The notes under the pieces: model-generated
What the model was told of the DNA's origin: nothing
The model's database searches: none
Seen by the model: only the letters and a program-made list of their open reading frames with translations
Position numbers and translations under genes: made by a program
Source: Cavenderia fasciculata
Lineage: Eukaryota; Evosea; Eumycetozoa; Acytosteliales; Cavenderiaceae
Length of the DNA stretch: 64,000 nucleotides
Assembly: GCF_000203815.1 (NCBI RefSeq)
Contig: NW_004457723.1
Coordinates: 1,178,001 to 1,242,000 of the forward strand
Direction: 5' to 3'
Part shown: piece by piece, positions 24,320 to 34,874 of the stretch
How positions within the stretch are numbered: the stretch's first letter is position 1
Layout of the letters: every line of letters starts with the position of its first letter

Positions 24320-26354
24320 ATGGAGATTACATTTTTTAAAATCATTTTAACAATACTATTGTTAAATAATATCAATAGATTCTATCAAAACCATGTTATG
24401 GCATCGATGATTTGGCACCAATATTATTCTAGTGGTGGTCATTCATCGATGGGTGGTCATCCAATAGTCAATGATTTTGTCCAATCTCAAAGACTTGCAT
24501 TGAATATCACTGTTGATTGTAATCCCATCTTTATTGGTGACGACTATATCATTCCAGTACGTGTTAGTGACGGTATCATCTTTGAAAAGTATGACTTTAA
24601 CGATATCAAGATCTGGTCATCCAACTTTAAATTCCCAATTGAAGTGACCACAGTCACCACTGTCGTCGGAGGTGATGTTATCAATGGAACTGGTGGTCCA
24701 AACAATACAGTTACCACTCAACAATTACAAGCTTCATTTAAATTCTCTTTGGCCACTAAAAATGGTAGAATCTTTATTCTCTATCATGATATCTATAGAT
24801 TAATTGCTATTTCGTATGTAAAAAAAAACCAAACAAAAAACTAAACAAAAGATAAATAATAATCCTAACTTTTTAAATCTTTTTTATTTAATTCTCTTTG
24901 TTTACTAGATCTGAAACTGGAGATTATTTATGGCAAACACCAAATATTTCATTTAATGATTGTAGTTATCCACAAATCATAAAAGAGAAATTATTTGTAA
25001 ATTGTTATCAAAGTGGTAAATCCATCATCTATCATCTCAAAGAGGACGATGGTAGTCTGATTAACCAGATGGATTTAGCTGCCAATTCCAATAGAACCAT
25101 TGTTACTGCTTTCAACAAGAGAATGATTCATTTCAATCTAGATACTGGTGATGCCATGGCCATTGGTTCATTGTTTTTCGAGGATTCCTCATTGCCATCG
25201 GAAAGCAAAAACATCAACGATGTCAATACCACCAACAAAGTCTATGTTTTTGGTGGATCTGACACTTTTACTCCATGTATGACCGATGATTGTTTCTCCT
25301 TCTTTTCATGTTCCCACAATGATTCCACTATGATCAATACAGTCAACTTTAATGAAAACGAGAGACAAGATGTTAGATTGGATAATGGTGGTTGTTCAAA
25401 GATTACTGAAGCCCGTGTTGCCAGAAATGAACATGACCAAGTATTCTTTTTCTTTAACAAACTTCAAGATAATATCCCTTCATTCTCTCTTGGTATGGTT
25501 CATGCTGGTAAAGCTCTTCATATTTATAGTGCTTCAAATGTAAGTAGAAATTGAAAAACAAAATATATTCTATAAATATTTATTTATTTTTTCTTTATTT
25601 TCTTTATTTATAAACTTTTAGGAAAGAATATTAGATATTGCATTATCATATAGAGATGAATCAAGATCATTTTTATATGTTTGTACACCAAGAAGATTAT
25701 TGATGGTTTCATTATCAGAGACTAGAGAAGATACAACCAAAGAATATGGATTTGGAAATGATTTCTATCTCAGTCAATGTCATATTGCAGCCGGTTCCAA
25801 TCAACTCTTGGTCTACACTACCAATGCTACCGATGGTCAAACTGTAGTAATGAGACTACGTGACTCTGTTTGTATCGAACCATGTTCTGTCAATTCTACC
25901 GGTTCGTTCAAATGTACCGATCATGGATGTGATTGTATGACCAATTATTATCCAAAGGGTCAATGTGGTACCTATTGTCAAATCGGATTCACTTGTGTCA
26001 ATGGTGAATGTGATGATCAAGGAAGATGTTCTTGTCATTCACAATGGGCTGGTTCCAAATGTGATATTTGTTCAAAGTATTATGTTGGTGAAAAGTGTAA
26101 TATTCGTAAGTATCATCTGAAAAAAATATAAATAAGCTTGCTTATTAATTATTTTCTCTCTTTGCTATTATTATTATTTAGATGCTGCATGGGTTGCAAC
26201 AATTACTCTAGTTGGAGTTGTGATTCTAATTGCTACAGTTATATTGATGGCCAAGTTTATCAAGGACAAGGAAGAAGAGATTGAAGAAAAGTTGAAATAC
26301 ACTGAAGAGTACCAAGGCAAGATTCTCAACATGGGCGAACAAGATGAGGATTGA
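24320..26354 (+). CDS. type I membrane protein with EGF-like region (4 exons)
   Basis: Exons 24320-24813, 24909-25539, 25622-26105 and 26182-26354 give 593 residues. An N-terminal hydrophobic signal (ITFFKIILTILLLNNI) precedes a ~430-residue extracellular part with many N-glycosylation sites, whose pattern suggests a beta-propeller (unproven). Next comes a Cys-rich EGF-like region (SVCIEPCSVNSTG, GQCGTYCQIGFTC, GRCSCHSQWAGSKCD). A single transmembrane helix follows (VATITLVGVVILIATVILMA), then a charged tail of ~30 residues ending GEQDED. Likely a surface or endosomal receptor or adhesion-type protein; the ligand is unknown. Donor and acceptor sites at all three introns are canonical and in frame. 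Confidence 0.83.
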
Positions 26355-26826
26355 CTCTGCTATGATGACTTTGTTGTAGTTAATGGTCCTGTAAAGTAAC
26401 AACTCAATACATACACCCAACCATATTAATATACTACATAATAATAATAATAATAATGTTTCCACAAATAAATTACTTTACCTATTTTTTTTTTAGTTTA
26501 TCCATGGTCATGTGTTATGATTGTTCCAACAAACTGCCTCCCATGTTGTAGTGACTGGACAAATCTATCATCTGTGCCTTGCTGGGATTGATCTTTGGAA
26601 GACTGACTGATGCTACCACTGCCAATTGTTGTGAATACTGTTGGTGTTGTTGTTGTTGTTGCATCTTTTGCTTATTCTCACTCTCTCTCTTTCTATTTCC
26701 CTAACTCAAGATAATAATAATAATAATAAATAAACCTAGATTTGTTTTTGTTTTGATTTTAATTTGATTTTGTTTTGTGTATATAACCCTAACCTATTTA
26801 TTTCAAGAGTACATGACAAGAGATCT
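26355..26826. other. convergent 3' region carrying a reversed CELF-gene fragment
   Basis: About 470 bases between the EGF-type gene (+) and eL13 (-). It has TAA repeats near 26440-26455 and 26710-26727. The rest is largely the partial duplication listed next. No intact gene apart from that fragment. Confidence 0.5.
26535..26690 (-). pseudogene. partial duplicate of CELF-like gene exon 3
   Basis: Read on the minus strand, this stretch repeats bases about 14545-14688 of the CELF-like gene. The match runs from AATAAGCAAAAGATGCAAC through the CAA repeat, the segment coding YSQQLAV and LPKINPSK, to the segment coding SSHYNMGG. I count about two mismatches in the central 60 bases and several more in the next 40, plus one extra CAA. 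The frame stays open and stops about eight codons after the match (GSLLEQS then TAA). No RRM sequence is present, so it is a gene fragment. Being reversed, a transcript from its plus strand would be antisense to CELF mRNA. Confidence 0.85.
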
Positions 26827-27567
26827 TTAATCCTTCTTTTCAGCCTTCTTTGCCTTGGCCTTGAGTCTGATACCGCAGTACTTAGCCTTAGCCCAGGTGG
26901 CTCTGAGGGTGGTGTAGGCCTTGAACTTCTTCTCTTCTTCAGTAACCTTACGTGGGGCTTCAGTGACAACTGGAGCAGTGTATGGGAGGACGTTGAGGTT
27001 TTGGACGGCAGCTTCTTGTTGTTCCTTGGTGGCTTCAGTCTTGGTTGGCTTACGGCCATTGACTGGGAAGACAACGAGCTTGCTCATGTACTCCTTGAGA
27101 CGTTGGGAGTTTAATTCCAAAGATTGCTTGGAGAGGTTGGTACGACGGAGATCGACAGAGATACCAACGGAACGAGCATAGTTGACGGAGATCTTAGCAG
27201 CCTATTGTGTGTGTTGACATTTAATCTAGTATTAGTCATTTGGTCGTTTTTTTCATTATCATCGACCTGTCCCCCTTTTTTATCGTATCTACTCTTCTCT
27301 CATTCTCTTCTTATTATCTCTTACCTTGATTTCCTCGAGGGTGAAGCCCTTACCTTCTCTGGACTTAATGTTGTAACGGACGGTTGGACAACGAACGATT
27401 GGCTTGAGGGTGGTAATTGGTCTTGGGAAGACCTTGGCGGCCTTGGCGACACGGGTGTTGTGACGTCTTTCGGCACGGGCTGGTTGGTTGAACCAGGTGC
27501 GGACACGCATCTGCCAGTGCTTACGGAGATGGATGTGTTGGATTACCTTATTGTGACGCATAGGCAT
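26827..27567 (-). CDS. rpl13: 60S ribosomal protein eL13
   Basis: Exons 27567-27325 and 27201-26827 give 205 residues, the usual size. The start MPMRHNKVIQHIHLRKHW, then RTWFNQPARAERR, the join TLEEIKAAKISVNYAR, SVGISVDLRRTN and NSQRLKEYMSKLVVFP are characteristic. The lysine-rich end (RLKAKAKKAEKKD) is normal for this protein. Base composition is GC-richer than its neighbours and codon choice is that of a highly expressed gene. Component of the large ribosomal subunit. Confidence 0.97.
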
Positions 27568-28333
27568 GATGGGCGGCTATATCTGTCTGTGTGAGTGGGT
27601 GATGTAAGTAGTAGGTATAGGTAGGGATGAGAGTACGTAAGGAAGAAAATGTTAGAGTTTCGGGTCAAAATATTTCAGCCTAAAAGATAGAGATACACAC
27701 CTCTTGGAGCTAATTACTAAGGGGCTATAGAATTACACGACGCTTTCATGTGACAATAGCGAGTCGTCAGCTGCTCACCCAATTGTCCATTTTTTGATTT
27801 TTTTTCGTTTTTTGAAAATGAAAATTATTGCCTCTCACTATAGCAGTGCACAATGATTGAATGTCGTTGTGTCAGTCGGTACTTCTTTGGAATGATCATT
27901 ACGCAAAGTAATATTATTATTATTATTATTATATAATATATGTTTATATATTTATTTAAAGGGAGGGTTTTCGTTTTATGTATTTGTGTGAGTGAGAGAG
28001 AGAAGAAGAGGTTATATGATTATTTGTTGTTGAATGGATTGGGTAGAGATAAGATGATAGATTTTAATGGAAACCAAACTGGAATATTGAATTTAAATAT
28101 ATCATATGATTGTTTCCCAAATACTCTATCTATCTATTTATCTATTTATCGTTTGGGTTGTTTTGGTTGAATAATGAAAAGAGGTTAAATCTACAATGAT
28201 AATGGTTTGGTTGTTGTTGTTGGGAAAAGGCTGTAATTTTCGTGTGATTGGTTGGTTGGTTATATTTTGAATTGCATTTCGATCCGATTGATTAATTGAA
28301 TAAATAATAATATCAAATGTATATAATCTTTAT
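27568..28333. promoter_or_regulatory. upstream region of eL13
   Basis: About 770 bases between RPB10 (3' end) and eL13 (start), both minus strand. TTA repeats near 27910-27933 and TCTATCTATTTA-type repeats near 28123-28150 are visible. The open frame at 27940-28170 is not protein-like. Presumed eL13 promoter; no element recognised. Confidence 0.4.
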
Positions 28334-28761
28334 CTATCTTCTTCTTGCTTGATTATTTTCAGAGGTTGGAGTATAGTTGAGTCTAAATATGAGGTCAATC
28401 GGTCAGGTCACTTGTTAGTGTTTTCTATATATTTGGGTTGTTGTTGTTATCCTATGATGATACGTACAATTTTTCGATAAGGTCGACATGAGTAAGCAAC
28501 ATACGTCTACAACAGTATCTACTCAAATTTAAAGCATCCAAAGCATCACTATATATTAGATTTGATGTGATCGATGATGATGATGATGATGATTATGAAT
28601 GTTAGTTCTCTCTGTACACGTGATCTATTGTCTACCACTACTATATAGACTACTACTACTACATACCCTTCAGTATATTCACTATTCAACAAATTCAAGT
28701 AGGTCTCCCATTTATTACCAATAACCTTTCCACAAGTGAAACAACGAACTGGGATAATCAT
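28334..28761 (-). CDS. rpb10: RNA polymerase subunit RPB10 (RPABC5), 3 exons
   Basis: Small shared subunit of RNA polymerases I, II and III. Exons 28761-28667, 28548-28468 and 28382-28334 give 74 residues. The protein starts [19 protein letters not shown], and the zinc site CFTCG pairs with RYCCRRML in exon 2. [18 protein letters not shown] runs across the first intron, and VDLIEKLLNYTP across the second. Each matches the near-invariant RPB10 family text. All splice sites are canonical. The last residues (SENNQARRR) are variable in the family. The gene is broken into exons too short for routine ORF finding and is easy to miss. Confidence 0.95.
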
Positions 28762-29076
28762 TCTTCTTCTTCTTCTAACCTACTACGACTACTACTACTA
28801 CTATGCTACGAGTTCTAATTGTATCGAACTTGTTGATTCTAAATGGTTATAAAAGGAGTGAAGACGACAATGATATCGATACTCTGAGCAAGAGATAGTG
28901 ATAGTCCGCTTATTCGTTAATTTTGAATTTTTTCGATTTTTTAATAAATTACAAAATGGAGAAGACGAGACAATTGAAAGAAAGTAGTCGAAACAAAACA
29001 ATATTATTAATTATAGCAATCATATACTACTATAGTATATACTACTTATAATATTTATATATATATATATATAGTC
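28762..29076. promoter_or_regulatory. divergent upstream region, RPB10 / nucleolar-type protein
   Basis: About 315 bases between two divergent starts. Both neighbours look like ribosome or polymerase-related genes, so a shared growth-linked promoter is plausible. ACT repeats near 28785-28800 and TA runs near 29059-29073 were seen. Confidence 0.4.
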
Positions 29077-29589
29077 ATGCCAAAACCAAAAAAGAAAGGA
29101 GGACAACAAAAAGTTGTAACAAGAGCAGCCAAGTTTAGAAGTGGACATATAAAGATTAGTAAAAAGGTGAATCTCACCGAAGAAGAGACACGTTTTAGAA
29201 AGCAAAAGTTGGGTGGCAACAAGATTGAAGAGGATCAGAGAAAGTATTTCCTCAATGCCATGCAAGAGGTAAAGGATCTTGCAAAGTCATCGCTCACTAG
29301 AAAGGTCCGAAGAAACATGGACACTGAAAAGTTGATCGATCAAGGTAGAAAGGTGCCCACTCAACAGACACCATTGGCAACACTTCAACTTCAACGTTCA
29401 AAGGAACGTACCACCTATAGTCTTAGAATGCAAGATGCCATCGTTCATGGAAAACCAATGCCCGCCAAACCAGAGTTTATGAAAACAAAAGAAAAAAGAG
29501 ATACTCGTGCATTGGATGTTCATGGTGGAAAATATACCAAAGGTACTTTACATTTGGGTAAAAGAGATATTAAATCTGCTTTCAAATAA
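29077..29589 (+). CDS. basic nucleolar-type protein, possibly ribosome biogenesis
   Basis: Single exon, 170 residues, strongly basic and mainly helical (MPKPKKKGGQQK, LTRKVRRNMDTEK, KTKEKRDTRAL). The C-terminal motif GGKYTKGTLHLGKRDIKSA resembles the G-x-F-x-x-G-x-L-x-L-S-K-x-D-I end seen in small-subunit assembly factors of the Faf1/C1orf131 and SLX9 type, by recall only. This would fit a nucleolar role, and it sits head to head with RPB10. Family assignment is tentative, but the gene itself looks real. Confidence 0.7.
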   Translation: MPKPKKKGGQQKVVTRAAKFRSGHIKISKKVNLTEEETRFRKQKLGGNKIEEDQRKYFLNAMQEVKDLAKSSLTRKVRRNMDTEKLIDQGRKVPTQQTPLATLQLQRSKERTTYSLRMQDAIVHGKPMPAKPEFMKTKEKRDTRALDVHGGKYTKGTLHLGKRDIKSAFK

Positions 29590-29814
29590 TAATATATTAA
29601 AAATAATAATAATTAATAATAATAATGTAAATAATAATAATAATAATAATAATAATAATTCCAACCATCCATCAATCGAGATTATCTTTTCTTTTTCCCC
29701 ATCTTTCTATAATATATTTAAATAAATTATTTGTCATGTTTAGTTTATATATATTAATGTTTTATTTTAAAAATGGAAAAAGGATTTGTTGTTATTATTT
29801 AATTGATTTGATTT

Positions 29815-30898
29815 TTAATTTAATTTATCACTATCAAGGTTTTCAAATTGTTGAATAAGTTGATCCTTATTCTTTTCACGTAATAACTTGGCATATTCCA
29901 AAACATTCTTTTGTCTTTCAATTTCTTGTAATTCCATAGACTAGAGAGAGAGAGAGATGTAATTGTTAGTTTATATACATTCTATTATTATTATTTTGAT
30001 AGTTTACATTAATTTCTTCAAGTTTAAGTTTAGCAAAATCAAAGAGTGGAGAATTTTCACCGGGTTGATAAAAGAATCTAGAGGTACGAGTCTTTTTGAG
30101 ACGTGGATCGACATCTTGAGCAGAGAGGAGGTATTCACGTTGTTTGTATAATCTGTATTTGACTTCTTCGAGATCTTCGAGGTCTTGAGTAGAGATGTAG
30201 TCGCTGGTTTCTTGGTCGTCTTCACGTTCCTCTTGTTCCTCTTGTTGACGGATTTCAGCAATCTTGTTGCGGACTTGGATGATTTTTTGGGTGACTGTTT
30301 GGAGATCGACAATGTTTTCTGGAAGGTCGTCGGTGTACTTGGCGAGCAACTCGTTCTTTGGGGTGGATAGTTGTTCGTCGACCATTTGATCGAGTGACAA
30401 TTTACCACGGCCTGGTGCACGATTGAGCATCTTTCTAGCGATGGCACGTGCCGACAAGGTGCCAGTCTTGAGGAGACCTTGACGCATCATCTTTGTCTTT
30501 TCCTCGGCCTCTTCCTTTTCCTTTTGTTTCAACATCTTTTCTTCGTGTGCGTCATACTTTACACGATTGATCATATCCATCAAATCAGAGCTGGCTGCTT
30601 CAAATGCCTCCTCTTGATCCATCGAGTCGATGGGACGATCTGTGTTGGGTGATGTCAAAACGCCAATGTCATCGACCAATGTCTTGATCTCTGGACGGAT
30701 ATCACCGTGCAAATTGATTTGTGGAGCATGTGTAAGACGTTCCAATATCTCTGAACTACGAATAGTCTCCCAATCTACCTTTTCTCTCTTTAATTCGTTA
30801 TACACTCTTTTTGATACCAATCTTTTAACATAATATCTCTTTGATATCGATATTCCCATATCAACTGTATGATTTAATTTTAATACTGATCTAATCAT
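29815..30898 (-). CDS. predicted mitochondrial protein, unknown
   Basis: Exons 30898-30008 and 29940-29815 give 338 residues. The start MIRSVLKLNHTVDMGISISK and RYYVKRLVSKRVYN form an Arg-rich, acid-free amphipathic-looking leader, so mitochondrial import is likely. The rest is charged and helical (EAEEKTKMMRQG, ARAIARKMLNRAPGRGKL, EEVKYRLYKQREYLL), and ends with a coiled segment (SMELQEIERQK). The layout suggests a mitochondrial ribosome or assembly protein, but no family was recognised. The ORF can be extended upstream to 31006, but that part looks like leader sequence. Confidence 0.72.
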
Positions 30899-31175
30899 CT
30901 TTTGAGTTAAACTAATTTTATATATATATAGAAAAGAGAAGGAGATGAAGAAGGTAGGTATAGTATAGTACACACAAATTTGATCTTTAGTGCTCTTCTT
31001 CTGCAAGCGAAAGCTGAATGATCATTGAATGCAAAAAAAAAAAAAGAAAAAAAAAAATTAAAAAATTCCCCTCTCCTCTCGTTTTTTTTTTTTCCACTTT
31101 TACTTTATCTAACTTTATTTTCTCTCTAGTTATTTATTTATCCTTTCTTATTATTATGATTTTTGTTTTTTTTTT

Positions 31176-31781
31176 TTAGATCAATTTCTTATTATTTTCA
31201 TCATTATATTTTCTCCAAAAAACAAAACCAAAGATAAAGATTGCTTGAACAAACAAGAAATAAGCCCAGAAACCAAAAGAAGTTTGTTTTTCAATGGTGT
31301 AGGTGAGTTCGTTGGCGTTCATTTCAAGGTTGGAAGCAATCTTTTGGGTATCACGTTGAGTGCTATCGAGGATACGACGGAGTCCGTTTAGGTTTTGGGT
31401 GAGTGATTCGAGTTGTTTGTTGGTGTCTTGATCTTGATTGTTGAGACGTTTGTTGACAATGGCCTTCATATCATTGATCGATCCCTTTAATTCGTTAAAG
31501 TCCTTTAAAAAGTTGTTTTGCTTTTGATCATAAGAGTTTTTAAAGTCGTTAAACTCCTTTTTGGTCATGGCAGTGCCGGCCAACGATACCAAAGCTTGTC
31601 CAATGTTGTTGACTTGATCACGGAGACCATCTACTGATTTTTTGGTTTCATCTTCATCCAATTGTGAGTGTAGGTGGTTAAGTGATTCCTTTAATGATTC
31701 AACCTTTGTAATAAGGTATGGTAATTGTTCATCTCTTGGAATATCTTTGGCTGAAACTGTTGATTGTTGTTGTTGATTCAT

Positions 31782-31825
<44 letters not shown>

Positions 31826-32915
31826 GAGTAGCTTGTTGTTGTTGTTGTTGATAATAATTATTACTTTCTTGTTGTTGAGCTTGTTGAAGTTTTAAAGCCA
31901 AATCATTGATTTGTTGTTGTAATTCATCTTGAGTTTGAGTTGGTTTTTCTCCATTATTATTACCACCCCAACTATCCTTTTGCTGTTGTTGTTGTTGTTG
32001 AGCTTCTTCTTCATCTTTAATTCTTTGTTGATGTTGTTGGAGTTGTTGTTTTTGATGTTGTTGTTGTTGTTCGTAAAAGTTGGCGGGTGGATCGAGCGAG
32101 TAGGTTTCGAGAGAGTAGACATCGTGGTTGTCGTGGAGACCACCGGTGGCGGCAGAGAGACCGAGGGTGAAGCCGGTGGGGATGGAGAGACGGAGGTCAG
32201 AGACACAGGCGTCAAACGAGCCAGACGAGTTGGGGTCGATTTGCACCGAGAGCACACCGTTAAAGTATCTGATCTTGGCCTTGGCATTCTTGGTGGCACT
32301 TCTAAACTTGCTGGTGCAGCTGCCCAACTTCATGTTGAGACCGTCCTTGGTAGTGTCAAAGAATTGGTTGCCGTCGTTGTAGACAACGTTGACGAGTGGG
32401 TTGTCGCCGTTGGCATTGTTGTCAAACGTGTCAAACATGATGGCCAAACCCTTCCAGAGGTTACGTGCGCCGTACACCTCCTTTTCCTTTTCGGGGGTGA
32501 GTGGCTCGTTGTTGTGGCGACGGTCAATCAACCAAAAGGCAATACCGTCGGCACCCAAACGCGAGGGTCCGCCAATACGCATGTCGAGGACAACCTCCCA
32601 GTTGACAAACTCGAGGTTCTCAGTGTTCCAAATGCTGCCATGAATACCCTTCATGTCAGACGTCAAACGAATATAGTCTTCGGCAATGATGGCATCACCG
32701 TAAATGTCCCAATACAAAATACCAGACGACGTGGGCATGAATGGTGACTTGAACGAATGACGATCCTCTCGACGGATAACCATCGGCTGTCCACCATTGT
32801 TATATTGTTGTTGGTTGTTGTAGTTGTTGTTGTTGCCAAAGTATGCATTGGCCGATGATTGCATAAATGCCACCAATGTGATTGAAACAATCAAAAGTGA
32901 ATAAATGAATCTCAT
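31176..32915 (-). CDS. ERGIC-53/LMAN1-like L-type lectin
   Basis: Single exon, 579 residues. A signal peptide (1-24, ending SSANA) precedes an L-type lectin domain of about 230 residues (HSFKSPFMP, WEVVLDMRIGG, GADGIAFWL, GLAIMFDTFDNN, GFTLGLSAATGG). Then come a Q-rich stretch, a long coiled coil and one transmembrane helix (FWAYFLFVQAIFIFGFVFW). The cytosolic tail ends KKLI, a dilysine KKxx ER-retrieval signal. This is the layout of ERGIC-53, the cargo receptor cycling between ER and Golgi. LI replaces the FF of the animal protein at the last two positions. The polyQ insert (CAG/CAA run near 31755-31850) is a dictyostelid feature. Confidence 0.93.
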
Positions 32916-33345
32916 CTAAAAAGAACCATAGATAGATAGATAAGTGTATATAGGTTAATAAAAGTGTCAATCAAACAAACAAACAAACAAATCAACAACT
33001 GTCGATCTAAATTCTATTTTGTCTCTCCTCTCAACAATCAATCATAACTAAACATACCTTTTAGGATTGAATATTAATCTTTTCCTACTCTTTCTAGATA
33101 GATAGATAGATAGATATTGTTATTTTGATGTATACTATATATTGAAGAAATAAACTGGTTTTGATGATGATGTGTGAAGTTGGTCAAACTCTTTAAAAAA
33201 AAAAATTTAAAAAAAGAAAAAGGTCAAACAAGGAAGATGAGGATTAGTGTTTTGAGTGTGTACAGAGAGGAGTGACTCAGCATCACCTTGAAGGAATGTA
33301 ATATTGTTGTTGTTGTTGGATATATGTATATATATTTTAAACAAT
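32916..33345. promoter_or_regulatory. divergent upstream region, lectin / M50 protease
   Basis: About 430 bases between divergent starts, with ATAG repeats near 32928-32942 and 33098-33116 and A runs near 33194-33220. Presumed shared promoter region. No gene. Confidence 0.4.
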
Positions 33346-34477
33346 ATGTTATTACAACTAGATCAAGAATGTAAAGATATAGATATAGATGAAATGGATA
33401 CCATGATCCAACAAGAACGTATAGACAATAAAAGAGATATTTTATCTATCAATACTTCTCTTGTACAAGATGAACAAGAACAAGAGGAAGAAGAAGAAGA
33501 AGAACAAAATATGATGATTCAATCAACAACAACAACAACAACAACAATGATATCAAGAGTATCAAATCAAAGATGGTTTCAATTTATATATGGACATCAT
33601 TATGGACCATTTATAACACTTTTAGTTGTATTTCTATTCTCTGCCATCATGAATACCATTACAAAGTCAAAGACATTCTTTTTCATTCAAGTATTGTCAT
33701 TGTGGGCTATTGGTGTATCGGTACATGAATTTGGTCATGCTATCGTTGCTGTTATCGGAGGTGACACCACAATAAAAGAAAAAGGTTATCTATCATTAAA
33801 CCCTTTTGCTACTATTAATAGGTTTGTAATATTACAAAAAGAAAAAAGAGATATTTAAAACTATTTATTTATTAATCTTTCTTTTTCTTTTTCTTTTTCT
33901 TTTCTTTCATTTTAGATACTTTACAATTATAATACCAATACTATTAATTTCATTTGGAGGAGTTTCAATGGGATTACCATCAGGATCAATTGATTTTGAT
34001 GAAACCAAGTTATATATTAGATCACCGTATTGGGTGAGTGCAGTTGGTATGGGTGGTATGGCCATGTCATTCTTTTTTAGTTTACTACTAAGTAGTCCTT
34101 TTTGGAGTGGTTACTATGCCATTGTTGTTGGATTACAGGAAAGTTATTTCTTATTTGCATTGGCTTGTTCAGTCTATTTAGAAGTACAATCCATTCTATT
34201 CAACTGTATTCCATTACCACCTCTTGACACTTATATTGCCTTGTCTCCATTCCTACCTCAAATAGTTCGTAATTTCTATCGTACACATGCACAAAAGTTA
34301 GATGTTGGGTGTTTACTAGTATGCTCAGTGGTTCTCTATCAATGGGGTGATTTCCTATGGGACTTTACACCAGCCATCACTTCAGATCTATTTGAAATTC
34401 CAAATCACTATATTCATCAAGCTCTCAATATATTCTATATACCTACTTTATTTGGTTCTGTTCCTCCTCCTAATTAA
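33346..34477 (+). CDS. M50 (site-2 protease-type) membrane metalloprotease
   Basis: Exons 33346-33821 and 33916-34477 give 345 residues (join ATINRYFTIIIP). The zinc site HEFGHA lies in a transmembrane segment (WAIGVSVHEFGHAIVAVIGG), and the second motif NCIPLPPLD corresponds to the family's NxxPxxxLDG, here without the final Gly. Around six hydrophobic segments follow the acidic N-terminal part (poly-E, QNMMIQS). Likely an intramembrane protease of the S2P/rhomboid-unrelated M50 group; the substrate is unknown. The start at 33346 is an ATG just after an AT-rich leader; a TTG-start extension upstream is unlikely. Confidence 0.85.
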
Positions 34478-34874
34478 AATGGAATAATAAATAATAAATG
34501 ATCATTTTAAACCACCGAATATCTCCCCATTAATTTAAATTTGGCAGAGAGGGAAGGCCAACTCTCATCATCGGATCGCCATTTTTGTTTTCTACTTTTA
34601 TTTTTTTTAATTTAATTTTATATACATCTTCTTCTCCACTCCGTTTTCAAACTAACTAGTATTCCATATTTATTCAACAAAGAAGAGAGAGAATAAATAA
34701 TAATTATTAAAATTTAAATCTCATCTTATCTCTTCCAACACCCTTCATACACACACCACTCATTGTAACTTTTAAAAAAAGTCATCATCAAATATATATA
34801 TAGGGTTGGTTAAAGTAATTCTAATCATTCACCATTTTTATTATTATTATTATTATTAATATTCTATTTGAACT
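34478..34874. other. intergenic region
   Basis: About 400 bases with TTA repeats near 34838-34857 and a TA run near 34792-34801. The presumed promoter of the secreted protein gene is here. No gene. Confidence 0.35.

Noticed and set aside
31929-32747. 272-codon plus-strand frame opposite the lectin gene
   Set aside because: Val/Gly-rich shadow of the lectin coding strand; the lectin domain, signal and tail on the minus strand are clear.
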